The notes under the pieces were generated by a model. It did no database searches and was not told the DNA's origin. It was given only the letters and a program-made list of their open reading frames with translations. Shown here in pieces: positions 8,907-16,557 of a stretch of DNA of 35,075 bases. The stretch's first letter is position 1. Every line of letters begins with the position of its first letter. A program made the position numbers and the translations under genes. Source of the DNA: Parcubacteria group bacterium GW2011_GWA1_56_13 (GTDB lineage: Bacteria; Patescibacteriota; Minisyncoccia; Phycocordibacterales; Phycocordibacteraceae); contig LCRY01000002.1 of the NCBI GenBank assembly GCA_001004905.1, positions 343,054-378,128 of the forward strand. Reading direction: 5' to 3'.

Positions 8907-8945
8907 AAAGGTCGCACGGGTTATTCCGAGCGGCCTTTTTCTTTT
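8907..8945 (+). terminator. Rho-independent terminator of the SPFH operon
   Basis: AAAGGTCGCACGG pairs with CCGAGCGGCCTTT (one mismatch, one G-U), loop of 6 nt, then TTTTTCTTTTT. It sits 15 nt after the stop and separates the operon from the convergent pilin-like cluster. Confidence 0.88.
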
Positions 8946-8955
8946 TGTCCGTTCC

Positions 8956-9240
8956 CTACTGCGATATCTTTGTGACCGGCTTGACGTTTGGATTATCCGG
9001 GAAAACGGCTTTAAGCGCGAAATTAATGATGCCATACGCGCCGAACATGATGACGAGCCCGATAAGTCCCCACAGAATGGCCCGTTTCCCTTCCGTGCGC
9101 TTCGTTTCGTCCGCCGCATGCGCGATGAACTCAAACACGCCCCAAATGAAAAGAACGAACGCCGCACCCGCGAGGAGCAGGATAATCGGATTAACGATCT
9201 CGACGACGACCTTTCCGAGGAATTGGTCGAGAACAACCAT
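8956..9240 (-). CDS. T4SS pilin-like two-TM protein, paralogue 6
   Basis: 94 residues and no obvious signal peptide. Two membrane segments: IVNPIILLLAGAAFVLFIWGVFEFI and the C-terminal AILWGLIGLVIMFGAYGIINF, joined by a charged cytoplasmic-type loop (AADETKRTEGKR). This is the VirB2/TrbC-like pattern shared by the whole cluster (FVLFIWG..., then K/R, then WGLIG). It is the last gene of the run; its ATG follows the TAA of the preceding paralogue with no gap (TAAATG). Family name is inferred from pattern and clustering; no conjugation ATPase is in the window. Confidence 0.75.
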   Translation of the reverse strand: MVVLDQFLGKVVVEIVNPIILLLAGAAFVLFIWGVFEFIAHAADETKRTEGKRAILWGLIGLVIMFGAYGIINFALKAVFPDNPNVKPVTKISQ

Positions 9241-9603
9241 TTACCTGACCTGAACGCCTGACGTCGGGACGCCGCCGGTAGGACCCGATGTATTGCCGAA
9301 GCTCACCGTGCCGGTGAGGATGTTCACGAGACCCCAGATGGAGACCATCACGAAGAAGCCGATGAGACCCCAAAGCATGAGATTCTTTCCTTTCTCTCTC
9401 ACCTCTTCGGAATTTGCTCCGAAAATAAAGGTGTAAAACGCGCCCCAGAGGAACACGATGAAGGCGATGGCGAAGAGCACGGGGACGAGCACGTTGTTTA
9501 TGATGTTGATGATGAAAGAGCCGGCGTCCGCAACGTTGTTGATCGCGGCAAACGAAACGAGCGGCAGGGCGAATGCGGCAAGGAGGGCGAATGCTTTTTT
9601 CAT
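9241..9603 (-). CDS. T4SS pilin-like two-TM protein, paralogue 5
   Basis: 120 residues from ATG 9603 (MKKAFALLAAFALPLVSFA), a standard signal peptide; the longer track start would add 18 unrelated residues. After the cleavage region come segment one (NNVLVPVLFAIAFIVFLWGAFYTFIFG), a charged loop (NSEEVREKGKN) and segment two (LMLWGLIGFFVMVSIWGLVNIL). The core NNVLVPVLFAIAFIVFL is nearly identical to that of paralogue 3, pointing to duplication within the cluster. The C-terminus is Gly/Pro/Thr-rich. Confidence 0.8.
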   Translation of the reverse strand: MKKAFALLAAFALPLVSFAAINNVADAGSFIINIINNVLVPVLFAIAFIVFLWGAFYTFIFGANSEEVREKGKNLMLWGLIGFFVMVSIWGLVNILTGTVSFGNTSGPTGGVPTSGVQVR

Positions 9604-9729
9604 AATATTGGTAAGCGGATAACAAAGTAATTGTAACGTTCCTCCTGGCGCGGTCAAGGCGCTCCTGCGCGCCGTGTGGATAGTCCGCCGAGACGCTTCT
9701 GGGCTTGGGAGCGCGAGCGTATGGGTCTC

Positions 9730-10104
9730 TTACAATCTCGGCGGAGTCGGCGGAGCCGCCATGATGGACAGGCCGAAGGTCGTCATCACTATGTATACGA
9801 GCGCCCACACGGACAGGATGACAACAAAGCCGATAATGCCCCACAGCGTGAATTGCCGCCCCGTCGCGCGCTCGGCCTCATCATCGGCGCCGAGGATGAA
9901 ATACTTGTATACGCCGTAGAGGAACACGATGAAGGCGACCGCGATGAGTACGGGAACGAGCAGGCTGTTAATGACGCCGACGATGCTCTGTGAATACCCC
10001 TGGAGATACGTCGGGTTGATGCCGGTCTGGGCAGACGCAATGAGCGGAAATCCGGAGGAAGCGACAACGACGAGAACTGTAGCGAGATGAGAGAATTTGC
10101 TCAT
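9730..10104 (-). CDS. T4SS pilin-like two-TM protein, paralogue 4
   Basis: 124 residues from ATG 10104 (MSKFSHLATVLVVVASSGFPLIASAQ), a signal peptide with an ASA-Q style cleavage site. Segment one is NSLLVPVLIAVAFIVFLYGVYKYF, the loop is DDEAERATGRQ, segment two is FTLWGIIGFVVILSVWALVYIV. It overlaps the upstream paralogue by 4 nt (ATGA), so it is translationally coupled. The 126-nt gap before the next paralogue downstream (9604-9729) shows no ORF or clear terminator. Confidence 0.8.
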   Translation of the reverse strand: MSKFSHLATVLVVVASSGFPLIASAQTGINPTYLQGYSQSIVGVINSLLVPVLIAVAFIVFLYGVYKYFILGADDEAERATGRQFTLWGIIGFVVILSVWALVYIVMTTFGLSIMAAPPTPPRL

Positions 10105-10565
10105 TGTATTCTGTACGATTGCGGCGGCGGCGGCGCATAGGAGCCGGCAAGGCCGAAGGTGTTCGCGACGACATTCACGAGGCCCCAGAGCGATATCATG
10201 ACCACGAAGGCGATGAGACCCCACAGCAGGATTTTGTGCCCCTCATCCACCTTCCCCGGGTCGCCTTGCGAGAAAATATACTTCAACACGATGCCGTAGA
10301 GGAACACGATGAAGGCGATGGCGAAGAGCACCGGCACGAGCACGTTATTAATGATGTAGAGGATGGTGGATGCGACCTGGCAGATATTGCTCGCCCCGCA
10401 CATAAAAGGACCTCCGCTTCCAAAACTTATGGAGAAATTCCTGTTGGAGAACTGGAAATTGCCGCTTGAATCGGAATAGATGGATGTTTGGGCAAGGGCG
10501 AGCGACGGCGCCAAGAGTACTGCCGAAGCGGCCAAGACGGTGACGAAACGAGTCATTGATTTCAT
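10101..10565 (-). CDS. T4SS pilin-like two-TM protein, paralogue 3
   Basis: 154 residues from ATG 10565 (MKSMTRFVTVLAASAVLLAPSLALAQ), a signal peptide with an ALA-Q site. An inserted Ser/Asn/Gly-rich stretch with two cysteines (FMCGASNICQ) precedes segment one NNVLVPVLFAIAFIVFLYGIVLKYIF; the loop is GDPGKVDEGHK and segment two is ILLWGLIAFVVMISLWGLVNVV. The tail is Pro-rich. ATG 10556 is a possible internal start. It is the longest signal-peptide paralogue apart from paralogue 1 and the only one with the Cys pair. Confidence 0.78.
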   Translation of the reverse strand: MKSMTRFVTVLAASAVLLAPSLALAQTSIYSDSSGNFQFSNRNFSISFGSGGPFMCGASNICQVASTILYIINNVLVPVLFAIAFIVFLYGIVLKYIFSQGDPGKVDEGHKILLWGLIAFVVMISLWGLVNVVANTFGLAGSYAPPPPQSYRIQ

Positions 10566-10585
10566 ATGCGGTTCAGTATGACACA

Positions 10586-10855
10586 TCACCTAGCGGGCGC
10601 GATGCCGAGCGTGGATAACAGCAAATTCACGAGGCCCCACACCGAAAGGAGCACTACCATGCCGAGAATGCCCCAGCCGATGAATTGACGTCCTTCCGAG
10701 CGCTTCGCCTCATCCCCTCCGTGAAGGAAGAAGTAGTTTATGACCCCCCAGATGAAGACAACGAACGCGAGCGCGAAGATAAGCGGCACGATGACGGTAT
10801 TGATGACGCCGATGACGCCGGTGGAGCCGCTGCCGACGAATTGAGCGAAGGTCAT
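10586..10855 (-). CDS. T4SS pilin-like two-TM protein, paralogue 2
   Basis: 89 residues from ATG 10855 (MTFAQFVGSGSTG). A GTG start three codons earlier overlaps the GIY-YIG stop but is less likely. Segments: GVINTVIVPLIFALAFVVFIWGVINYFF and FIGWGILGMVVLLSVWGLVNLLL around the loop GGDEAKRSEGRQ. There is no signal peptide. Its start codon lies inside the TCATA duplication that flanks the GIY-YIG cassette, so the insertion kept this gene intact. Before the insertion the ATG would have followed the stop of paralogue 1 by 1 nt. Confidence 0.78.
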   Translation of the reverse strand: MTFAQFVGSGSTGVIGVINTVIVPLIFALAFVVFIWGVINYFFLHGGDEAKRSEGRQFIGWGILGMVVLLSVWGLVNLLLSTLGIAPAR

Positions 10856-11165
10856 ACCCGTCACACTAAACGGCCTCGCAGGCTGTACTGCAAGCGACGT
10901 TTAAGCGCCGCTCGCGCTCCTTGGGAGGCCTTCAGGCGAAACTCTCTTCCTTTTGCATCGGTTTGCGACATGTACGCTTCGTAGTATATCAGTTGAAATG
11001 GCAGGCGGGATCGTGTTGACCGTGCAGTTCCCATAGAATGCCCAGCGAGACGGCGTCGTAAGTCAGTTGTGAATCCAGTGTAGAGTCGGTTGTCTTTCTT
11101 ACTGTGTAGAAGATATACGTAATACATGGTCGTCTCGCAAGGCCGTTTTAGTGTGTCGGGTCATA
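10852..11165 (-). mobile_element. GIY-YIG nuclease cassette with terminal inverted repeats and 5-bp duplication
   Basis: A 300-bp-scale insertion between two pilin-like genes. The left end (10857-10879) and right end (11137-11160) are inverted copies sharing CACACTAAA and CGGCCT; over 25 aligned positions I count 2 substitutions and 1 indel. TCATA stands directly outside both ends (10852-10856 and 11161-11165), as expected of a 5-bp target duplication. Only the 88-residue nuclease ORF lies inside, and its stop codon is within the left repeat. Deleting one TCATA plus the cassette joins paralogue 1 (TAA) to paralogue 2 (ATG) with a 1-nt gap. Confidence 0.8.
10861..11127 (-). CDS. Small GIY-YIG nuclease (cassette-borne)
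   Basis: 88 residues covering a single GIY-YIG domain of the UvrC N-terminal/URI type. Visible: YYVYLLHSKK (GIY position), then LYTGFTTDLRRRLAGH (YIG position as YTG, with the conserved Arg) and the family's STRSRLPFQLIYYEAY...AKGREFRLK with a candidate catalytic Glu. No DNA-binding domain is attached. It is cotranscribed in the pilin-like operon but flanked by inverted repeats, so it looks like a mobile homing-type gene rather than a pilus gene. The ATG at 11127 is 9 nt inside the right repeat. It may act on its own insertion site; this is inference. Confidence 0.9.
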   Translation of the reverse strand: MYYVYLLHSKKDNRLYTGFTTDLRRRLAGHSMGTARSTRSRLPFQLIYYEAYMSQTDAKGREFRLKASQGARAALKRRLQYSLRGRLV

Positions 11166-11663
11166 TTACTGGCCGACCGAAAGCGCTTGCACCGTCGCTT
11201 TGATGCCGATGGCTATCGCCTGCGAACCAAGGAGAATGAGCGCTCCGACAACGGTCCATAGGAGGGCGGCTCGCGCCTCGGTTATCTTTGACTCGTTCCC
11301 CCGAGCCGCTACAAAAAGGTAACCGACGTACACCATCATCAAAATGACGACAATGGTGCCGATACGTATGACGAACGCCAGGATATTCAAGAGGAAGCTC
11401 TCTAGATTCCCTCCTCCTTGGAGCGGGTTGAGGAGCGAAGTGTAGGTGACGGGCTGTGAGAGACCGGTTTGGGTGGTGGGGCTCGTGAGGCCTTGTTGGA
11501 TATTAGTGCGCGGATCTATGGCACTGCACGTTCCATCGCTCAACCGCGGTCCGGTGACTATCTGTCCGTTAACCGTCGTCACGCAGTCGGTATCGGCATG
11601 TACAAAAAACGGCGCGCCGAATGATGCGACGAGCGCGAAGGAAACGATGATGGAGAAACGCAT
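11166..11663 (-). CDS. T4SS pilin-like two-TM protein, paralogue 1
   Basis: 165 residues from ATG 11663 (MRFSIIVSFALVASFGAPFFVHA), a signal peptide; the long track ORF upstream is a shadow of the solute-binding gene. An extracytoplasmic region of about 70 residues with two cysteines (DTDCVTT, DGTCSAI) precedes segment one LLNILAFVIRIGTIVVILMMVYVGYLFV, the loop ARGNESKITEARA and segment two LLWTVVGALILLGSQAIAIGI. It is the most divergent member of the run. It starts 2 nt after the stop of the solute-binding gene. Confidence 0.78.
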   Translation of the reverse strand: MRFSIIVSFALVASFGAPFFVHADTDCVTTVNGQIVTGPRLSDGTCSAIDPRTNIQQGLTSPTTQTGLSQPVTYTSLLNPLQGGGNLESFLLNILAFVIRIGTIVVILMMVYVGYLFVAARGNESKITEARAALLWTVVGALILLGSQAIAIGIKATVQALSVGQ

Positions 11664-11665
11664 AC

Positions 11666-12967
11666 TTATTGTTGCGAAAGGAGGGCGCCCAAGGAGCGCT
11701 CGGCGGAAACGAGCGCGGCTTCGGGCGTGGAACGACCGCTTATCACATTCCCAATCATACTCGAGAAAACCGCATCGGTGTCCAACGGCGCTGGGGACAG
11801 CCACCCTTCTGTGTACAGGGCTTCGGCATAGCTGACCGCCTTCGCAGGATCGACGGGCATCGTCGCGAGTACGTCGAGAACCGCGGGAGTGAGGCCGGCC
11901 GCGTCGGCGGCCACGACCTGCTCGGTCGAGTTGGAGAGGATCGCTGCGGCTTGATAGGCGCCCGCGGCATTCTTCGCCCCCCGCGGGATCATAAATGCGT
12001 ACATGAGGCCGTAGGCCTTCTTTGTGGCGGCGGTCGCGGGCTGCGGTAGCGGCGCGACGTCGAAATTGAGATTTGGATTCGCAGAACGCAGGTAGCGCGC
12101 TTCGGACGAATACCCGAGATAGAGCGCCAGGTCGCCGACCAGGAACATCTGCCGCGAATCGGACAGCGAGCCGTTCCATGTGTATGAGACCTTCGACGGG
12201 TCGGCGAACTGGGTGTAGAAGCCGAGTACCGCCTGGCCGGGCGGCACGCCCTCTGACGCCATCGAGCCGAGATCGGCAATGGGCGCGCCGCTCGCCGAGT
12301 AAGAAGAAAGCGGCGCGCCCGCCTGGAGGAAGAGCGCCGAGAGTATTCCGCGAGCGTCATGGACATTGCCATAGGTGCCGAGTGCGATCAGTCCGCGGGT
12401 GATCTGCCTTGCCGGAGTGAGGATCGCGACGTTTGGCACAAGGCCGGTCATCGCTTCCCAGGTCGCGGGCGGTTTCGCAATGCCATTGCTCGAGAGGATG
12501 GAGCGATTGTAAAAGAGCACGAGGGGGTCAACGAGGAACGGTATGCCGTAGTAGCCGTCCGGTCCCGTGAAAATCTCCGTCCCCTGCACGAAGGTAGAGG
12601 TGAATGCCCTTGGGGGCAGCGTATCGAACCCTATCGGCGTGATGAACTTCGTAAGCGCGAAAAGCACTTCCTGCGAAGCAAGAACCAGGTCAGGGGCGGC
12701 GCCGGTCGCTATCGCGGAGGCGAGTTCGGAGGGGAGGGTCGCCGGTTCTTTTTGTTCGTACGAAACATCCTTGAGGACCGAATTCGTTTGTGCGACCGCA
12801 ATGAACATCGCACGCATATCGTCCTTGGGGAGTGTGCCCCACACGACGACCGAACCAACCGCATCCCTGCCGCCGTTGCTTGAATATGTCGCGAAGACGA
12901 ACAGGCCGATGAGCGCGCCTAGTCCGAAAACGCCGAGCAAAATTCCTTGGAAAAGGGATAGCCTCAT
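11666..12967 (-). CDS. Extracellular solute-binding protein, ABC sugar-binding family 1-like
   Basis: 433 residues from ATG 12967 (MRLSLFQGILLGVFGLGALIGLFVFA), an uncleaved-looking membrane anchor. The body follows the family 1 binding-protein pattern: VVVWGTLPKDDMRAMF, ELASAIATGAAPDLVLASQ, GIPFLVDPLVLFYNRSIL, PPATWEAM, QMFLVGDLALYLGYSSE, and a late AYGLMYAFMIPRGAKN. Such proteins normally deliver sugars to an ABC permease, but no permease or ATPase is nearby. Instead it heads the pilin-like run with a 2-nt gap to the first paralogue. I infer a surface-exposed ligand-binding role tied to that cluster, or an orphan receptor. Confidence 0.85.
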   Translation of the reverse strand: MRLSLFQGILLGVFGLGALIGLFVFATYSSNGGRDAVGSVVVWGTLPKDDMRAMFIAVAQTNSVLKDVSYEQKEPATLPSELASAIATGAAPDLVLASQEVLFALTKFITPIGFDTLPPRAFTSTFVQGTEIFTGPDGYYGIPFLVDPLVLFYNRSILSSNGIAKPPATWEAMTGLVPNVAILTPARQITRGLIALGTYGNVHDARGILSALFLQAGAPLSSYSASGAPIADLGSMASEGVPPGQAVLGFYTQFADPSKVSYTWNGSLSDSRQMFLVGDLALYLGYSSEARYLRSANPNLNFDVAPLPQPATAATKKAYGLMYAFMIPRGAKNAAGAYQAAAILSNSTEQVVAADAAGLTPAVLDVLATMPVDPAKAVSYAEALYTEGWLSPAPLDTDAVFSSMIGNVISGRSTPEAALVSAERSLGALLSQQ

Positions 12968-13010
12968 AATTCGACGGGACTCACTATGGCCCTGAATAAA
13001 ATTGAATGGG

Positions 13011-13589
13011 TCATGGTGCGGTAAAGATAACGCCATAATGATGCGGTCCGGCGCGCAACGACTTCACTTTATGGAAGCCGCCGTTGATGAAAAGCGCTTC
13101 GGCCTGATGCTCGGACACGACTCGCTCGGGCGTGGGACCCATCCCGCCGTAGCTTCCTGCCCAATCAATGACCATGAGCTTGCCGCCTGTTTTTAGAACG
13201 CGCTTTATTTCCGCGAGAAGGCCGTCGCGGTTCTCTATCTGAAAAAGCGTATTGGCGAGTATGACCGCGTCGAGCGATGCGTCGCGCAGATGACTACCGC
13301 CCAACGTTTCGACATCGCCCCACACCGTTTCAATGATATGCCGATGGTGCTCGTGCGCATTGAGCTTGATGTGCTTGAGGACGTCCTCTTGCACGTCGAT
13401 CGCGTAGACCTTGCCGCTATACCCCACGATCGCGGCCGCCGCGCGCGCGTAATGCCCGCTCCCGGCCCCGAAATCGGCGGCCTTCATGCCTTCGCGTAAG
13501 CCGAGCTGGAGAATGTTCTCTCTCGGAGAACTGAAATGAGCGTTCATAATCGCGAGCAAATCGAAGAGCCCATAGGTATACCGTACCAT
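13011..13589 (-). CDS. Class I SAM-dependent methyltransferase
   Basis: 192 residues with Rossmann methyltransferase motifs: motif I AADFGAGSGHYARAAA (about 37-52), acidic ribose-binding end of strand 2 VYAIDVQEDVLKHI, post-motif DAVILANTLFQIENRDGLLAEIKRVLKTGGKLMVIDW. It belongs to the UbiE/methyltransf_11 broad group; the substrate cannot be told. The segment LQLGLREGMKAADFGAG resembles the PcpM/SAM methyltransferases that follow small-ligand-binding starts. It precedes the solute-binding gene by 43 nt on the same strand and may share its transcript. A terminator hairpin separates it from the small ORFs upstream. Confidence 0.85.
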   Translation of the reverse strand: MVRYTYGLFDLLAIMNAHFSSPRENILQLGLREGMKAADFGAGSGHYARAAAAIVGYSGKVYAIDVQEDVLKHIKLNAHEHHRHIIETVWGDVETLGGSHLRDASLDAVILANTLFQIENRDGLLAEIKRVLKTGGKLMVIDWAGSYGGMGPTPERVVSEHQAEALFINGGFHKVKSLRAGPHHYGVIFTAP

Positions 13590-13624
13590 GCGCGACCCGC
13601 TACGGGCCGCGTAATTAACACTAT

Positions 13625-13659
13625 GAAAAAGATGAGGGCCGCTCCTCCGGCGCGGCCCC
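13625..13659 (-). terminator. Rho-independent terminator after the small-ORF pair
   Basis: On the minus strand GGGCCGC pairs with GCGGCCC around a 9-nt loop, followed by TCATCTTTTTC. It ends the transcript of the two small ORFs upstream before the methyltransferase. Confidence 0.75.
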
Positions 13660-13669
13660 TTCGTGGGTT

Positions 13670-13870
13670 TCAGTGAAAAATGTATTTGGTCTGCTCGGCG
13701 AGCCGTTTGCGCGGCGTCATCACCGTTTCTCTCACCGCCAGATACTTCGAGAAAATATCCTCGAACGCTTCTTCCTCGTCCTGTCCGAGTCCGATGATGT
13801 CATGGGTTGATTCCTGCGGTTTGCCGTCGATCTCGAACTCGTTCGGCCCCGGCACCCGTACCACCGTCAC
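13670..13870 (-). CDS. Small hypothetical protein (66 aa), GTG start
   Basis: No family recognised. Acidic in the middle (GLGQDEEEAFEDIFSKYLAV) and basic near the end (TPRKRLAEQTKYIFH), predicted largely helical and soluble. The GTG start overlaps the stop of the 32-residue ORF upstream (GTGA), which indicates translational coupling, and a terminator follows the stop. These surroundings are the main support for it being real. Confidence 0.6.
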   Translation of the reverse strand: MTVVRVPGPNEFEIDGKPQESTHDIIGLGQDEEEAFEDIFSKYLAVRETVMTPRKRLAEQTKYIFH

Positions 13871-13965
13871 TCCGGGCCTATGAAGATATCGTAGGGAACG
13901 TCAGCCACCCTCGAGAGGCCCAGTCGGGACGCAAGCTGCTTCCTGAAGTCATCCCACGCGTTCAT
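13867..13965 (-). CDS. Very small ORF (32 aa) coupled to the 66-aa gene
   Basis: Not in the ORF track. It begins MNAWDDFRKQLASRLGLSRV and ends in IFIGPE. A GGGAG ribosome-binding site stands about 7 nt before its ATG, the best-formed site nearby. Its TGA overlaps the GTG of the next ORF. The N-terminal part would form an amphipathic helix. It could be a leader peptide or one half of a small two-protein module; function unknown. Confidence 0.5.
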   Translation of the reverse strand: MNAWDDFRKQLASRLGLSRVADVPYDIFIGPE

Positions 13966-14061
13966 GATGTTCTCCCGTTAGAACTTCGTACGCACCCCAC
14001 TACATAATATCTCCGCCCTCGCTCCCCCACAAGAGCGGGATGTGCGTACTAAAAATAGGTA

Positions 14062-16539
14062 TTACAGCGCGACCATCGAGGCAATGGAGTCGCTCGGGCG
14101 CAATTTCATCACGCGGACGCCCTGCGTAGCGCGGCCGAGCGAGGGAATCTCGGCGACCGAGGTGCGTATCACCTGTCCTTTTTTGGAAATGACGACAAGC
14201 TCCTCCTCTGCGGCATCGCCAATGATGACGCGAGCGCCGATGATCTCGCCGGTCTTCGGTGTAACCGCCGCGGTCTTGATGCCCGAGCCCCCGCGGCCCT
14301 GGACTTTGTATTCGGAGATTTTCGTGCGCTTGCCGTAGCCCTTGCTCATGATTACCAGAAGCGACGCGTCTTTCGCTCCGCCCGGAATGATCTCGGCGGA
14401 GACAATCGTATCGCCTTTTTTCACGCTCATGCCGCGCACGCCGCCGGCGGTGCGGCCCATTTCGCGCACGTCGCCTGCTTCAAAACGAATGCTCTGGCCC
14501 TTTGCCGTTACGATGGAAACGGTATCGCTCTTGCCGGCCAGGCTCGCCGAAACAAGCGTGTCGCCGCCCTTGAGATTGATGGCGATGATGCCCGAGCGGC
14601 GCACGTCGGCGAAGTTCTTCGCCGCGACCCGCTTCACCGCGCCCGCCTCGGTGACGAACACGACCGAAGACGCATTGAGCGCCGCGCCCTTCGGCACGGC
14701 GAGCACGCTCGTGACCGACTCTTCGCCCGCGAGCGGAAGGAAATTCATAATGCTCTTGCCCTTGGTCGCGCGCTTCCCTTCCGGAATGTCGTACATCTTG
14801 AGCTGATACACCTTTCCAAAGTTAGTGAAGAAAAGAAGATCGCTGTGTGCCGAAGCGACGAGGAAGTGCGTTACGATGTCTTCTTCCTTCGTCGCGATAT
14901 CCACGACGCCGACGCCGCCGCGCTTCTGTCGCCGGTACTCGCTCGGGTTCGTCCGCTTCACGTAGCCGCCCGCCGTCAGCACGAGCATGGAGTCCTCGTC
15001 CGGCACGAGGTCTTCGGCAGAAATATTCTGCACGCCTCCTTTCACTATCTTCGTCCGACGGTCGTCGCCGTACTTCTCGCCAAGCTCAAGGAGTTCCTTC
15101 TTTACCACCGCGAGGATGGTCTTTGCCGACGAGAGTATCCCTTTCAGGGCCGTGATGAGCGCCTGGACTTCCGAGAGCTCGTCCTCGATCTTCTTGCGCT
15201 CAAGGCCGGCGAGCTTGGAAAGGCGCATTTCGAGGATGGCGGCCGCCTGGGGCTTGGAAAAACCGAATTTTTTCTGCAATGCGAGCGAGGCCGCCGGAAT
15301 ATCCGCCGCCTTCTTGATGAGCGCGATGACCTCGTCGATGTGGTCGAGCGCTTTGGAGAGGCCGAGGAGAATATGCTCGCGCTCCTGCGCCTTCCTGAGG
15401 TCGAATTGGGTGCGGCGCTTCACCACTTCCTGCCGATGCTCAATGAAGTGCTCGAGTATGCCGTGGAGAGAAAGCATCTCCGGCACGCCATCCACGAGCG
15501 CAAGCATGTTGTAGTGGAACGTGCTTTCGAGCGGCGTGTGCTTGTAGAGCGCATTTAATACCGCCTGGGGATGTGCGGTGTTTTTGAGCTCGACCACGAC
15601 GCGGATATCGCCGCCGGCGGATTCGTCCCGCAGATCGCGGATGCCTTCGAGCTTCTTTTCGCCGACCAGTTCCGCGATGCGGATAATAAGCTCGCTCTTA
15701 TTCACGCGATACGGGATGGACGTAATAATGATGCGAGCATCTCTCTTGCCATCGTCGACGACCTCAGCTTCCCCGCGCACCACCACCGGCCCCTTTCCGG
15801 TACTGTAGGCATGCCGGATGTCCGCCTGATTGAACGCGACGCCTCCAAGCGGGAAATCGGGGCCTTTGATGTGCTGGAGCAGGTCCTCGGTCGTCGCTTC
15901 GGGATTCTCGATGAGATGGACGGTCGCGGCGACCACTTCGCGCAGGTTATGGGAAGGAATTTCGGTCGCCATGCCGACCGCGATGCCGAATGTCCCGTTC
16001 AAAAGGAGGTTCGGGAGCGCGGATGGGAGCACCTGCGGCTCTTCGCGGGTCGCATCATAATTCGGGTTCCATGCGACCGTCTCCTTTTCGAGATCGGCCA
16101 AGAGCGCCTCGGCGATGCGCGAGATCTTGGCCTCGGTGTAGCGCATCGCCGCCGGCGAGTCGCCGTCGATGGAGCCGAAATTGCCCTGCCCGAGCACGAG
16201 CGGATAGCGATGGGAGAACTCTTGCGCCATCTTCGTCATGGAGTCGTACACCGCCGTGTCGCCGTGCGGGTGATATTTGCCGAGCACGTCGCCCACCACA
16301 AGAGCGCTCTTGCGGAACTTCGCGCCGGGAAGAAGTCCCAACTCCTTCATCGCATACAAGATGCGGCGGTGGACCGGCTTCAGTCCGTCGCGCACATCCG
16401 GAAGGGCGCGACCCGTGATGACCGACATCGCGTAATCGACATACGACGTGCGCATCTCCGAAACGATCGGTTGGAGGATGACATTTGCGGCGACAGGTGT
16501 CGCCGCGTTGCTGTCCTGATCTGTTTTCCCGCGCGCCAT
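14062..16539 (-). CDS. gyrA: DNA gyrase subunit A
   Basis: 825-residue breakage-rejoining subunit of the type IIA topoisomerase that introduces negative supercoils with GyrB. The N-terminal winged-helix domain has [28 protein letters not shown] and the catalytic tyrosine in AAMRYTEAK (about Y134). The position matching E. coli Ser83 is Thr. The long coiled coil follows, then a six-bladed C-terminal domain with the GyrA box as QKRGGVG (about 530), which identifies gyrase rather than ParC. Length is normal. gyrB is not in the window. It begins 18 nt after the small membrane protein gene, so the two may be co-transcribed. Confidence 0.97.
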   Translation of the reverse strand: MARGKTDQDSNAATPVAANVILQPIVSEMRTSYVDYAMSVITGRALPDVRDGLKPVHRRILYAMKELGLLPGAKFRKSALVVGDVLGKYHPHGDTAVYDSMTKMAQEFSHRYPLVLGQGNFGSIDGDSPAAMRYTEAKISRIAEALLADLEKETVAWNPNYDATREEPQVLPSALPNLLLNGTFGIAVGMATEIPSHNLREVVAATVHLIENPEATTEDLLQHIKGPDFPLGGVAFNQADIRHAYSTGKGPVVVRGEAEVVDDGKRDARIIITSIPYRVNKSELIIRIAELVGEKKLEGIRDLRDESAGGDIRVVVELKNTAHPQAVLNALYKHTPLESTFHYNMLALVDGVPEMLSLHGILEHFIEHRQEVVKRRTQFDLRKAQEREHILLGLSKALDHIDEVIALIKKAADIPAASLALQKKFGFSKPQAAAILEMRLSKLAGLERKKIEDELSEVQALITALKGILSSAKTILAVVKKELLELGEKYGDDRRTKIVKGGVQNISAEDLVPDEDSMLVLTAGGYVKRTNPSEYRRQKRGGVGVVDIATKEEDIVTHFLVASAHSDLLFFTNFGKVYQLKMYDIPEGKRATKGKSIMNFLPLAGEESVTSVLAVPKGAALNASSVVFVTEAGAVKRVAAKNFADVRRSGIIAINLKGGDTLVSASLAGKSDTVSIVTAKGQSIRFEAGDVREMGRTAGGVRGMSVKKGDTIVSAEIIPGGAKDASLLVIMSKGYGKRTKISEYKVQGRGGSGIKTAAVTPKTGEIIGARVIIGDAAEEELVVISKKGQVIRTSVAEIPSLGRATQGVRVMKLRPSDSIASMVAL

Positions 16540-16557
16540 GGTGATACAAGTGTCTGA

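Noticed and set aside
8895-8910. Possible attachment-site copy of the tRNA-Lys 3' end (GGGCGCA)
   Set aside because: Only 7 nt match, no integrase is present and the match falls in the terminator area, so chance is more likely.
12073-12402. 109-aa plus ORF and similar Arg/Ser-rich ORFs
   Set aside because: They are high-GC shadows of the solute-binding gene with no start signals or family pattern.
14000-14052. gyrA terminator
   Set aside because: GTACGCAC/GTGCGTAC and a GCTC/GAGC hairpin exist downstream of gyrA, but no T run follows and the outer pair spans about 48 nt; too weak to list.
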